DNA from: Macrolepiota albuminosa | Taxonomy: Eukaryota; Basidiomycota; Agaricomycetes; Agaricales; Agaricaceae | Assembly (NCBI GenBank): GCA_027475525.1 | Contig: JAMWFC010000053.1 | Location: 1,054,001 to 1,118,000, forward strand | Reading direction: 5' to 3' | Length of the DNA: 64,000 nt | Shown here: positions 47,826 to 64,000 of the stretch, piece after piece | Layout of the letters: each line of letters opens with the position of its first letter | How positions within the stretch are numbered: the first letter of the stretch is position 1 | The notes under the pieces: model-generated | Database searches by the model: none | The model's input: only the letters and a program-made list of their open reading frames with translations | What the model was told of the DNA's origin: nothing | Translations under genes and position numbers: made by a program

Positions 47826-50613
47826 TCAAGTCACAAACGCCTCGGCCTGCAGCTTCCACATCTCTCCATACTTCCCTCCTGCCTTCACCAGCTCCTCGTG
47901 CGTCCCTGCCTCCACCATCGCCGAGTCTTCCATGCATCTGCAATTCTTTCAGGCCCCACCCACCGGTAGCACCATGCGACTTACAGGATGAGATCAGCAT
48001 GTCGAGTCAGACTGCCAAACCGATGCGAAGAGAATATCATCGTCTTGTTCCCTCGCAAGACGCGCAACCGCTCGAAAAGATCTGGCATCGGCAATCTGAG
48101 TTCATCTCGTCAGAACCGCAAATAGATCACATCACCATGTTCTGCCTTGGGATCCAGGCTGGCTGATGGCTCGTCAAAAAGTAAGAGGCCCACTTTGGGC
48201 TGCGACGTCAGGGAACGCATAAACGTTCTTGATCTGAGTGACAAGCGTGAGCATTGTGCGAATACTGACGTGAGAACACAGCTTGCAATGCTATTCGTTG
48301 CATCTGCCCTCCGGACAGCGACTTTGAGCTCGACGCTTCCATCTTCCCAACGCTCCGAATGCGCCCATAGTCAACAGGCCTTCCAAACAACGATGTGGTC
48401 CCCTCTGGCAGAGCCGAATAGTAGTCCCTGACTGGTCGCTCTAGATATGTCTCGTATCCTTCGGGCAGCCGCTCGATCACTTTATCAGCTCCGCCCAGAC
48501 GAGCAGCCTGTTGTATCTTGTCTTCATCCGCAGCATTTTCAGGGTCTCCAAGGCCAATGTTCTCCTTGATCTGCAAACAATTCAAACTGAGCAAAAGTAC
48601 ATTCGGACCTCGCATTCCCAATTGCTCACCGAGAGAGGAAAGTGCGTATAATCCTGAAAGAGAACGGACATTGCACGTCGAAGATGTTCCAACCTGAGTA
48701 GCCTGATATCTCTGCCATCAATCAGGATTTCCCCTGATTCAGGCTCGTAGAGTCGCGCAATGAGTTTAAGGATTGTACTCTTCCCAGACCCATTCTCACC
48801 CACAATAACCTTTGAAGCTAGAGTTAACAACCTGCTATAGCGAAAGAATAACATACACGTACACATAGCTGGCCCTTTTCTATCCTGAAGGACACGTTCT
48901 CTAGCGCGTACGCATCATTTGCTGGATAACGAAAGAATACTTTTCTAAAGGACGTCAGTGCAGTACAAACAAAACAGCCAAACATCCCAACTTAAATTCT
49001 ACCGAGATACCCATGGCGAGGGACTGTTCATTCTCAGGGAACGGCTCGGTCCCATCCGACACACGATTTGGAATGTTTGCTACCTCATACACTCGCCGGA
49101 CATCGGCAAATTTTTGTGCGAGGGAACCTGTTTCATCATAGAAAGAGACGAGAGTATTTGTAAAACCTGACGTAGTTTGCTTTATAAGATTTAGCGATGC
49201 AAGAGATACGGGTATCGAAGTGGGATATTGTACAGCCCGCAGAGTGAAGACTATCTGCAGACAGTTAAACTCGAAATTATGAGGACATGTATCGAAGTGG
49301 GATATTGTACAGCCCGCAGAGTGAAGACTATCTGCAGACAGTTAAACTCGAAATTATGAGGACATCGTTCAAGGATAAACATACCTGAGGAAGCTCTCGT
49401 AACGGATCCTCCAGGAACGAAAATGGGGATAATTGAGCCACTTTATGCATCGCAGAAGGTCCATAAAATTACCAGCACGATCGCCAACTGCTTGGCTACT
49501 GCGTTTAAATTCTTGAAAACCAGTCAGGCCAGCCAAAGTCATTCCAGGCTCGACGTACGATCAAATAGGTATTCTTGAAGGCCCCCGGCCACAATCTCCT
49601 TGCGATGTGCTGCGTCGCTTACAGTCCGCTTCAGGCCCTCCATTCTAATGTAATCAGCATCCTTGGTAGTTGCGGCCCATACTTGGAGGAACATCAATCA
49701 ATCACTTCGACAACTTGAATGCATACTTGCCAGCAGTAGACAAAAAAGTTCGAGCGAAAGAACTCCTGGAAAATACAGTCTGAGCAAAACTCAACATTGC
49801 AAGCAGGATCCCGTCGCGCTGATCTCGCAAGACACTGATAAGCACAGAAAACTGTGAGACCAGCTGGAGTAACGTTGTGAGCCCGGACAATGTCGTCGAG
49901 ATAGTCTCCCAAGCAATGGTTGTGTACGAATTGGGCGATACCGATTGTTCAAGCTGTCTTTGAACAGCGTCGTCATCAAATGTAGGCACATCTAGACGTC
50001 CCATCGCTCTAAAAGTGTGCATAGCATAAAACCTCTTGATGCGAAGGTTGAGCGGAATGACACATCGTTTCTTGCTGTATCTCATCAAACGCGATAGGAA
50101 AAGACATCCAAGTCGACCCGCTGCTATTTCAAACAAAAGTTTCTTATTGACATCGCGTTCGTCAATGGCAGATTGGACCTTGGGGATTGATGAATATTCA
50201 AGTACGCACTTGTAACGAACTCCCAACTCACAATTTTCAGCAGCTGAGCAGAATACCTGGGGAAAGAAGATACAACTCGTATATCCCGGTTTTATGGACC
50301 ACGACACTTACCACAACGAAATAGCGGGGATCAACGATGCAATACATTCAACTGTAAGATATAGAGCAAGGAGGAACCAGCATGCACGGATGGAACTAAC
50401 GTCCTTGAGCATACGCAAGACATATGGCAGGTTCTGCACAATCTCAAGGTATGGTTCAAGACGTGAAGAACCAGGGATGTGAGCGAGTTCTGGTTGGATT
50501 TCTTCATAGAGATCCCAAGCACCGATTCGGCTATGTTTTACATTCTGGGTATCCAAAGGATCAAACTTGCCCTTTCTAGTAGGTCTGCGTCGACGGAAGA
50601 CTCCCCGAGGCAT
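47826..50613 (-). CDS. ABC transporter, half-size (membrane domain then ATPase)
   Basis: The start MPRGVFRRRRPTRKGKFDPL at 50613 is followed by a hydrophobic membrane region (ACWFLLALYLTVECIASLIPA near 50400-50300 and further segments to about 49000) and one nucleotide-binding domain. The ATPase has Walker A VGENGSGKSTILKL (about 48803), the signature LSGGQMQRIA (about 48310), Walker B LLLFDEPSASLDP (about 48185-48150) and the switch His in SSHRFG. The substrate and cell membrane are unknown. The layout is that of a half-transporter that would act as a dimer. Several introns and one 77-bp duplication (49212) interrupt it. A helix-rich N-terminus without a clear signal peptide makes the exact start moderately sure. 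Confidence 0.85.
49212..49365. repeat. 77-bp exact tandem duplication #30
   Basis: Two copies, period 77, in the ABC transporter gene. Confidence 0.95.
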
Positions 50614-50875
50614 GAAAAAGCAGAATAACGAATAATCCTATATATGAATGAAATGATCACCTGAAGTTAACTTTCACGAGGTTCAAATTTGGCACAGCCA
50701 CTGATCACAGACGTCCAATGCATCTGTTTCAACAAAAAGCTACATAAGAAATACAATAACTTAATCCTAATCCATGTCTGATCACAGACGTCCAATGCAT
50801 CTGTTTCAACAAAAAGCTACATAAGAAATACAATAACTTAATCCTAATCCATGTCATCAATCACATCTAACGCGG
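50614..50875. other. Intergenic gap between ABC and SEL1 genes
   Basis: 262 bp between the SEL1 stop and the ABC start, containing one complete 77-bp duplication (50701), so the true gap is nearer 185 bp. No gene was seen. Confidence 0.5.
50701..50854. repeat. 77-bp exact tandem duplication #31
   Basis: Two copies, period 77, between the ABC and SEL1 genes; the one clearly intergenic case. Confidence 0.95.
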
Positions 50876-52593
50876 CTATTGAAACTTCTCCTTATAAATC
50901 CAGGCAAGACCAACATCACTTGCTCCTTGCGCGACCTAAAGGTAGATATTTCTCCAGTTAAGGCGCGCACTTGCGTAAGCTATAACAACTTACAGCGGCA
51001 CGATACCACTTTGCCGCTTCTTTGCGATCTTTCTTGCACCCCTTCCCGTTTGCAAGACAAAATGCTAGGTCGCTCTGTGCATCGGGGTCTCCAAGACGCG
51101 CAGCGACCGTGTAGTAGCTCTAAATCAGTTGAAGAAGAGGTGCGATGAGAATGAGGTGAGAAGACAAACCACTGCCATCTTCTGATCCTTGGGAACACCC
51201 CACCCCTGGAAGAAACATTGGCCAACTTCATAAATTGCCAGGACAAGCTCTGACTGACAAGAAAAATATGAGTGAACGTAGTAAGATAGAAGATGGTTAA
51301 AAGTACCTGGATAGCATTAGGATCAACTCCACCGCCTATTCGCGCACTCTCTAAATCATCGACCGCACTTTCTGCTGCCCGTTGAAGCCACTTGAACGCA
51401 ACCTTTTCGTTCTTTTCGCAACCCCAGCCATGCCGAAGGGTCAAGCCCCACATGAGCATCCCGACACCGCACCCACCGCCCTCCTTTGCACTCTTCTCAA
51501 AGCAAACAGCAGACTCCTTGAGCCTATTGGCTTCATGATGCGTGATACCTAATTGCAGGTAATCTTGGGGCTTTTGTGCTGCCGGTTGTATTGTCGGATC
51601 CAGAGCAATACTAACTGTATGAGGGGAACGGATCGGTGTAGGCGACTGGGACGACGAGGCGGCTCGTGTAGTAGGTGGTTTAGGCGCTGCGCGAGGTTGT
51701 GTACTGAAGGCCGAAGGATCCAATGGAGCATCCGGAATCGCTTCATCAACGGGTGAAGCTCCCGCGCTCGGTGGTAATTGGTAGTACGAGTAATTGGAAT
51801 AAAGGCTAGCAGGAGTAGCACTTCTTGAAGGATTTCCATTCTGTGGGTCTGCGAACCCGGTGACAGGCTGCAATTTGGCAAGATATGGCGGTTGCATTGA
51901 GGGTATTTGAGAGGGCATTCCACGAGAAGCGCCTCCTTTATCAAGAACAATTGTTGAAGAAGAACGCTCTATTATGCTTCGTCCGGAGCCATTACTGTTC
52001 GCAAGTCTTATTCTTTCGCCTGATGGGCTATTCGAGGGACCTAATCGTCGTGTTGCGTTGCGTTCCAGGACTCTCCGCTTTTGTTCCTCGTTTTCTGAAG
52101 TAGCATCTATCGACGGACGAACGGGCCGGGAGAAGTTGTTTGTGAAGGGCCTCAAAATCGGCGTTCGACCTGGAGAAGAAAATTTGGAGACATCGGAGTC
52201 AGTTTGAGAGACGACAAAAGTTGGAACGGGTGATAATAGTTGTGAACTCGAATGATCTCCTTTGAGCGTTTCATTGGGATATGAATGTGAGTAAGTCTTT
52301 TGTTGAACGGTTTCTGCTGTCGCCGCAGACTGCCACGAATCGCGTAGTGCTGAGCCAGACGTAATGGTCGAGTAGATGCTTTCATCGTCACAATAGCGAT
52401 GTTTAAGTCTGGTGTCCTGATATGGGTTTCTCAAATCAGGGGAGGCCCTGACAGAGTCAAGAAAAGAGATATCGTCATTCGACGACGCTGTGGCTGTCGA
52501 ATTGCGTGCGAAACGACCATGCAATAAGGGTGATACTGGAGGATTGGGTGGTCCTGATGTAGCCGTATACAACTTTGACTCAGGTTTGTTCAC
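50876..52593 (-). CDS. SEL1-repeat protein with long disordered N-terminus
   Basis: The first 350 or so residues are Ser/Pro/Thr-rich. SEL1 (TPR-like) repeats follow: YLQLGITHHEANRLKESAVC, GMLMWGLTLRHGWGCEKNEK, then after introns LAIYEVGQCFFQGWGVPKDQ, ARLGDPDAQSDLAFCLANGK and a last helix ending WIYKEKFQ at 50876. Such proteins (Skt5/Dsf2-like in yeasts) act as adaptors, for example for chitin synthase; the exact orthologue is not clear. There is no C-terminal CaaX. The listed 5' end is the first codon of the open frame inside a 77-bp duplication (52548). The frame continues upstream (DNHFCLSAPVPLDSFVHHT), so the true start is somewhat further out. Confidence 0.75.
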
Positions 52594-52701
52594 GGACGTA
52601 TGATGAACAAAAGAGTCGAGGGGCGTGGTCCTGATGTAGCCGTATACAACTTTGACTCAGGTTTGTTCACGGACGTATGATGAACAAAAGAGTCGAGGGG
52701 C
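52548..52701. repeat. 77-bp exact tandem duplication #32
   Basis: Two copies, period 77, at the N-terminus of the SEL1 gene; obscures its start. Confidence 0.95.
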
Positions 52702-52883
52702 ACTGGAGCTGATAGGCAGAAGTGGTTGTCATAACCAAATACTTACGAGGCCAGCCGTAAAAAAGGATTTGAGTGGCCAAAGAGTATAAAGATGTTCTTG
52801 GCTCCGATCATGCCCATCCCTAACTACCGCAGGCCCTCATCATCACACCTTCGGCTCTATATTATACATGTCTACAAGTGATA
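52594..52883. other. Upstream region of the SEL1 gene and 3' flank of PRP16
   Basis: The start of the SEL1 gene probably lies here, in or beyond 52594-52730; a GTAAGTATTT at about 52748 on the minus strand may be the donor of a first intron. No other gene is evident. Confidence 0.4.
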
Positions 52884-58283
<5,400 letters not shown>

Positions 58284-58666
58284 ATAATAAGTGACGTCCC
58301 AATGGCGGTACTTGGATGTTCAAGGGTTCCGGTCAGTGTTAAACGTTAAACCGTTAACTTGGAACAGCGGGTTGATATAGTCCGTTTTCCCACGCCTTTA
58401 CGCCGGCCGTGCCTTACTATAAAAGCTATCTGCTATGGTCGCATCAACTTTCGCCCACGAAGAGAGTCTCAGCCATTTCAAACACCACAAAACATTATGA
58501 CAAGTCCGGTAACACCCATTATTTATACATCGCCTCATGATAAGTTGAAATATCAGTCATATTACCCGGATCCACTTTTTGACTGGACTATCGATGAGAC
58601 ATAAACGCGTTATAGATATATATATACATTAATTTTCCACACGAAGTCATCCAGATATCCAAACAC
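58284..58666. promoter_or_regulatory. Gap between SCP2-thiolase and PRP16
   Basis: 383 bp. It holds the PRP16 promoter and the upstream side of the thiolase terminator. A plus-strand open stretch of 81 codons (58359) has no recognisable domain and is not called. Confidence 0.45.
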
Positions 58667-60643
58667 TTAAAGCTTGGCAGCCGCGAGAACGTAGTTCGAC
58701 GAGTGGACAGACTTCACCTTGTTAACGTCATTCATCGTAACCGGGCGACATTCGTGAGCGTGATTGTACCCCACCCTGCAAGTCAAGGAAATTTAAAACA
58801 AAGATTAAATGCTACAATATGACTTTACCTTGTCCTGCCATCGACGCCTCCAGGCTTGTAGAATTCAGGTCGGCGGAGCAGTGAGACAACAACTGCGCCA
58901 CCAAGGCCAACGTTGTGGACAAGTCCATACTTGCCACGCTTGTCGGCGATGTCGAAGAGGCCTGGCGCTTGCATAGGTCCGGCCCCTGAATCTAGTCAGC
59001 GACAAGACAAGAGGAAGCAAAAACAGTCAAAGCTCACACTCCCGCAGTTGCACTGTTGGGATTATATCAGATGAGAAGAACGGCACAAAATTGGACAACG
59101 ACATACTCATGATATAGAAGTGCATTCCGAGGCCAGTGGCACCGAGGGGGTGTCCCTTTGCCTCCAATCCACCACTAGGGTTCACAACATATTTTCCACC
59201 GTACTAGATAACGAACAAAGGTTTTTGAATTCATCAACATCAGGAAAAAAAACTGTTGACTGACAGTGTTGTCACCGCGATCTACCAGCTTGTGGGCATC
59301 CTCCATAGCACAGAGGCCGAGCGCTGGGTAAGTGAGAAGCTGAAACATAGATATTAGCTAAACGAAGTTTATGATTCAGTAAAAATACCTCATTGGCAGC
59401 AAAACAGTCGTGAAGCTCAACGACTCCAACTTGATCTCTGCCCTGGCCTGGAGCAAAGCCAGCTTCCGCAAATACCTTGTCAGCGCAATTTTTCGACATA
59501 GTGTATCCGACAAGTTCAATTGCACTTTTTCCCAAGGCAACGGGACTGTCGGTCGTCAATGCCGTAGAAACAATCTCGATAGCCTGATTTTCAAGACCAT
59601 AATTATGAACAAAGTCTTCCGAAGCAACGATACAGCAAGCTGCTCCATCCTGACCAAACGGGTAAGAGATCAACTTGAAATTGGTGAAGAGGACAAAACT
59701 AACCGATGTTGGGCTGCACATGAATTTAGTCAACTGATTGTTAATCTTCTTGGCGTCCAGAATTTGTTCGACGCTCCATCCATCACGGAACTGTGAGTAG
59801 GGGTTGTTCAGCGAGTGCTTGTGATTTTTGGATGCTGCACTCGATCATCAGCAAAATAAAAGAAATCAGGAATATAAACGTACCGATCTTTGCCAAAGTC
59901 TCGATGCTGCCTCCGTATTTGTTGAAATACTCCTGGGCACCATCCGCAAACATACGAGGCGCATTGGGACCGTGGTTTTCACCGAGACCTTCCTCTTTCT
60001 CAATCTCGACCATGCGAGAATTGAAGAGCGCCATAGCGGGTTTACGGTCAGGCCAGTTCGAGCCAAGACTGCCGGGCTTCATGCGCTCGAATCCAAGAGC
60101 GAGGGAGCACTCTGTTTGACCGTACTTCACAGCGGTATTGGCCAGGACGAGAGCCGAAGAACCAGTGGAGCAGTTGTTGTTGACATTTACGACGGGAATA
60201 CCAGTCATGCCGAGATTGTACAAGGCTCTCTGGGGAAAACTTGAGAATTGATGACATGAACAGCGTAACCACGTTATACTGACCTGTCCACAAGTCGAGT
60301 CCCCGTAGACATACCCAACGTATGCACTTTGAACTTGGTCATATGTGATGCCTACATATGATATTAACCCTCAATGTAGACGCTGAGATATGCTGATGAT
60401 ACGTACCTGCATCCAAGAGGGCCTTGGTAGCGGCTTCCAAACCCATCTGGGGTAGATTGTAAATCCTAATATCAACGAATGCAATTCATGAGACGTACAT
60501 CTTCAGTCGCACGCTGGCCTCTAGGCTAAACATGATTGAAAAACGTTAGTTTTCCCTGGACTATGGCTGGAAGTCGTGACTGCACTGACCTTGATGAATG
60601 CTGTGCATCCACCACCGATCAAGAAAGTACGTCTGCCTGGCAT
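58667..60643 (-). CDS. Peroxisomal SCP2-type thiolase (SCP-x thiolase domain only)
   Basis: Resembles the thiolase half of sterol carrier protein X, which cleaves 3-oxoacyl-CoA in peroxisomal beta-oxidation. It begins [18 protein letters not shown] at 60643. The active-site block [20 protein letters not shown] has the nucleophilic Cys. The later motifs [11 protein letters not shown] and [14 protein letters not shown] carry the other catalytic residues. The C-terminus ends AKL, a good type-1 peroxisomal targeting signal. The separate SCP2 lipid-binding domain is absent, so this is the single-domain form. Introns are many. No 77-bp duplication falls in this gene. Confidence 0.88.
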
Positions 60644-61230
60644 GTCGAATGAAAATGAGTGATGCAAGTAGTTATGCGGGGTATGGGAAGGCTTGATGTA
60701 AAAAAGACATTATATATGGTCTGTCGGGCTGAGTCGGTAGAAAATGAGCCGAATAACCGGTCCGCAGCGGCAAGAGGGGCCTATGTAAAAAACATTGCCG
60801 GCACTTTTTTTCATCTGATTCCATTCAATTTGTATCTGGGGACGAGGTTTCGCATCACCCGGCAAACGTGCGGATCAAACACTTTAAAACTCCAAAACAC
60901 TGATCTTTCAGCTCTAGACTCAGTATGATGCGATGATAGTCTATGCAAGGCCCAATCCCGTCTTGTATTTGTGATTGTCGGTCCACATGAGAGCAAGTGG
61001 CCTGTCCTCTAAACGTGGTCTAGTGTTGTTCCCAGCGCATTTGGCTGTGAGTTGGCGCAAAAATTCATCTCGACGGAAAGCAGGCCGTGAATGGGTGCCC
61101 ACAACCCGACGCCTATCACCAGACACTGGATAGCAGAGACTAATACATGATGATGCCGCAGATATGCTTTGAGACTCAGATTTCAAGTCTGGTTCACTAC
61201 ATACGAACAAGCTAATCAATGGTCCACCAG
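60644..61230. promoter_or_regulatory. Upstream region of the thiolase and 3' flank of SURF6
   Basis: 587 bp; it contains the thiolase promoter. No gene was recognised on either strand. Confidence 0.45.
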
Positions 61231-62519
61231 TTATTTGCCTTTACTTGTTTTCCCTTTCCCATAAGCCTTGCCCTCGAAGCCCGGACGTGCCTTCGTTTTA
61301 GTCTTCGCCTTAGTGATACCCTTACGCTTATCATTTCGTCGCTCATTTCGCATTGCAATATTATCCGCACGTTTCTTGTGCTTTGCTGCCATTGCCTGTT
61401 GAAGCTGTTCCTTACGTTCATCCCTGTATAACATAAATCGACCCCCAAGTGCATGCAAAGTGACGAAAATGGACGCACCACTCCTTCTTGCTCTTCTCCT
61501 TTCCCTTTTCCTTTCGCTTAACAGCCTTCTTTAGCCGCGCCACATCATCGTGCACTTTGACACCCTCCATTCGCGCTTCCGCCTTCTCCCATTGTTCCCG
61601 TTCCGAAATCGCGCGCTGTTTCTCTTCCGGCAGATTGGCTAAATGCTCTTTGTGCGTCACCAGCTGCTCAAGGGCCTGTTGGGGGTTTGCCGTCGATTTG
61701 AGGTGCTGTGCCTTCTTTGTTGTCGTCGATGACCCTGCAAGCGATGAAAAAGTTACTGTCGCCAAATTCTCCATACGGGAGCTCTCATCTGAAACCAGAA
61801 GCTGAGTCTGTTCAGTCATAGTGAGGATATAATTGATGACGACTTTTTGGCGGACCTGACCTTGGTAAGGTGGCCCTTGTCTCTTTTTTCCTTGGGTGTT
61901 AGCTGATCCTTGCCCTTGCCCTTGCGTCCTTTTGCCTCTTCATCTCTACGGATCTTCTCACGCGTCTCCCTCCGCCTTCGCTCACGCATAGCTGCGCGCT
62001 GCGCTCGACGTTCCTCAAGGAGCTCATCTCGACTACCATCTCCAGTAGACTCATGCCCACGACCTCCATGCCGCAGTTGTAACATTCGGGCATGTAACTT
62101 TTCCTTTAGCTCGGCAATTCCACCAGAGGAAGGCATAGGTATGGCTGCGACATGACCGCTCTCATCTTCGTGGTCGAGGTCGACATTAGTTGCATTGTTG
62201 TTGGCGGGATCGAGCTATGAACATGTCAATTTCGTCAGATACTTTAAGTTTGTGCACATACTTTTTCACGTTTCCCTTTACGAGTCGCTTCCTTTATTGC
62301 CTGCTTCGGAGTTTTTTTGTTCTTGCTGTGTTTGTGATATTTTGAGGCCTATGTGAGGTAAATTTGAGTGTATGGAACTAGCGTCGAAAATCGCACTTGT
62401 TCTTCGGTCTGGTCCCGAACGACATAGTATTTTGCTGGTATGAGGTTCAGAAGAGCTTCAAAAGTGTCATTGTGAGCCTCTAGGGAGGCACGAAGAGTGG
62501 CTGGGGCGGTGACTATCAT
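61231..62519 (-). CDS. RRP14: Ribosome biogenesis protein SURF6/Rrp14
   Basis: A nucleolar protein for pre-rRNA processing. The start at 62519 (MIVTAPATLRASLEAHNDTF, then EALLNLIPAKYYV) matches the SURF6 N-terminus. After basic and acidic stretches come GIAELKEKLHARMLQLR and the repeated basic helices ELLEERRAQRAAMRERRRRE, then the domain ending RKEKGKEKSKKEW and KKRADNIAMRNERRNDKRK, and a Lys/Gly tail KGKTSKGK with its stop at 61231. It is very rich in Lys and Arg, as expected. The gene is divergent from RFC1. Confidence 0.88.
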
Positions 62520-62626
62520 ACGGCAAGGATGTGGCTGATTTCCAGAAAATATGATCCATGTCATCACGATGCGCGTTCTGTCACGTCACGTCACGTTCAC
62601 GCCTCATTCACGGTACACGTTCACAA
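62520..62626. promoter_or_regulatory. Divergent promoter SURF6/RFC1 with TCACG repeats
   Basis: 107 bp between start codons. It contains TGTCACGTCACGTCACGTTC, three tandem TCACG words that form overlapping CRE-like TGACGTGA sites on the minus strand, and a GCGCG word nearby. Which factor binds is not known from the sequence. Confidence 0.6.
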
Positions 62627-64000
62627 ATGGCGCCCTCAACCAAGGTCGCCAAGGTCACTAAGCCTGGCGGAAAGGACATTCGATTGTTTTTTGGTGCCAT
62701 TCCTAGCAATCACCAGAAGGTATATTCGTTATGTCTTCACTGTCGTTGGCCACGCTATTTATTCTGAACAACTAGGTTTCAGGTTCAGGTTCACAACGAA
62801 AGGACGCAATAGAAATAAGTACGTCGAAATATATGACTTGGATTTGATCTAACTCGATTGCCAATTTGGTAGGCGATGACGACAGGTCAAATACTCTTTC
62901 TCTACGTATATGACTTGGATTTGATCTAACTCGATTGCCAATTTGGTAGGCGATGACGACAGGTCAAATACTCTTTCTCTACGAGGTCGCTTTTTTGACG
63001 CCTACACCTACAATAGCAAAGGAACAAAGAGATCTGCGAGTCCGCAAAAATTCCTTCCAGAGCCAACAGTGTCGAAGGCGTTACCGGCCAAGAAGGCATC
63101 TCCGACGAAGCGCAAGAAGACTGCTGACAGCGACAGCGATGACGACGCAAACATGAAAATGTCCGGCAGAATACGTCCTCGAAAGAAGATGAACATCATA
63201 GATTCCAGCGAAGACGAGTTACCAGCCAAGACAGTTACAGAATCAGCCCAAGCACATAGAGCACAAAAGAAACCCCGGGCATCGACCAGCCGAAAGACTG
63301 CGAAGAAAGACGAAGAATTCATGGTCGATTCCAACGAAATCGAGGCTGAGTCATCGGGTGCCGATAATCTCTCGAAAGGCAAGAAATCCCGACCCGCTAC
63401 AGCAAAGACGAAGGCCAAGGTTGAGGACCAACCCACAGCGACGAGCGTGAAGGGCAAGGAGAAAGAAAAACAGGAGCCCAGGACAAAGTTTGAGTGTGTG
63501 TCACATTTCATAGCGTTAAACATTGCTTACAACTCAACCTGCAGCTGGGCTACGGCGAAAGCTGCCAAACTTGCAGGCCCAGTGGCGCATGGATCTAAAC
63601 AAGTCCCGGACGGCGCGCCTAATGCTCTTGTGGGGCTTTCGTTCGTGTTTACGGGCGAATTGAGCAGCTTTTCACGCGAAGAGGCTGTGGACCTTGCGAA
63701 GCGCTATGGAGGGTATGTCCTGCTTGCTTCACAGCATTGTAAGATTTTCAGAGTCAAACTCAACATCAGACGCGTCGTGGGGCAACCATCGAGCAAGACA
63801 GATTTCGTAGTTTTAGGTGATAACGCTGGACCTAGCAAAATAGCGGCGATCAAAAAACACGGTATTCGAACGGTCAATGAGGACGAGTTTCTTGCCTTGA
63901 TTGGGAGTCGGAAGGGAGGAAAGGTTGATGAAAAAACAAAAAAAAAGATGGAGAAGGAGGAAGCCGCCATTAAGGAGGCTGCCAAAGAGTTGGAGAAGCG
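62627..64000 (+). CDS. RFC1: Replication factor C large subunit, partial
   Basis: RFC1 is the large subunit of the PCNA clamp loader. It starts MAPSTKVAKVTKPGGKDIRL; IRLFFG is a PIP-like motif. A Lys/Ser/Asp-rich linker follows (about 63000-63500). Then a BRCT domain begins near 63600 with NALVGLSFVFTGELSSFSRE and continues through YGGRVVGQPSSKTDFVVLGD (an intron lies at about 63715-63770) to KIAAIKKHGIRTVNEDEFLA. The frame runs off the right edge before the AAA+ motor. One 77-bp duplication (62830) interrupts the second exon region. Confidence 0.9.
62830..62983. repeat. 77-bp exact tandem duplication #40
   Basis: Two copies, period 77, near the 5' end of RFC1. Confidence 0.95.

Noticed and set aside
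58359..58604. Plus-strand 81-codon open frame as a small gene
   Set aside because: No recognisable motif, and it lies in the promoter gap of PRP16.
60659..60928. Plus-strand 89-codon open frame as a gene
   Set aside because: Lies in the upstream region of the thiolase and has no domain or conserved feature.

Overview
The window is nuclear DNA from a filamentous basidiomycete, most likely an Agaricomycete (mushroom) genome. The genes carry many short introns of about 45-60 nt with GT...AG ends. Their products are fungal-type eukaryotic housekeeping proteins packed closely on both strands, next to an island of Ty3/Gypsy and LINE retroelements of the kind common in Agaricomycetes. No bacterial, organellar or viral gene set is present.

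Layout. Positions 1-23300 are a retroelement island. A young, GC-rich Gypsy element (1-6082, minus strand) runs off the left edge. It adjoins a 5'-truncated, decayed LINE (about 6100-8270), a decayed Gypsy element with a DUF4100-type gag (8283-12187), an AT-rich stretch of unrecognised, degenerate coding fragments and repeats (12188-17250), and a third decayed Gypsy element with a chromodomain-like end (17252-about 22980). Positions 23840-64000 are gene-dense: an NAA38-like LSM protein (-), DPM1 (+), an F-box protein (+), an SMN homologue (+), the nucleoporin NIC96 (-), ARP5 of INO80 (+), a Sec4/Rab8 GTPase (-), a very large UvrD/TRANK1-like helicase (+), the H3K79 methyltransferase DOT1 (-), an ABC transporter (-), a SEL1-repeat protein (-), the splicing helicase PRP16 (-), a peroxisomal SCP2-type thiolase (-), SURF6/Rrp14 (-) and RFC1 (+, cut by the right edge). 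These are unrelated core genes and do not form a pathway cluster. Several share very short divergent promoters (54, 70 and 107 bp between start codons).

The most striking signal cuts across all of this. I count 40 exact head-to-tail duplications, every one with a period of exactly 77 bp. They lie in transposons, exons, introns and intergenic DNA alike, and because 77 is not a multiple of 3 they break reading frames. A constant length independent of sequence fits the fixed overlap between neighbouring edges of a k=77 de Bruijn graph that was not trimmed when contigs were joined. I therefore read them as assembly artefacts, not biology. Removing one copy restores, for example, a single 890-residue gag. 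Many genes here (NIC96, ARP5, the helicase, DOT1, PRP16, RFC1 and others) look broken only because of them. I found no convincing undescribed biological system. The best biological curiosities are a retroelement polyprotein with two tandem retropepsin domains and a giant helicase that appears to carry a CCCH zinc finger.
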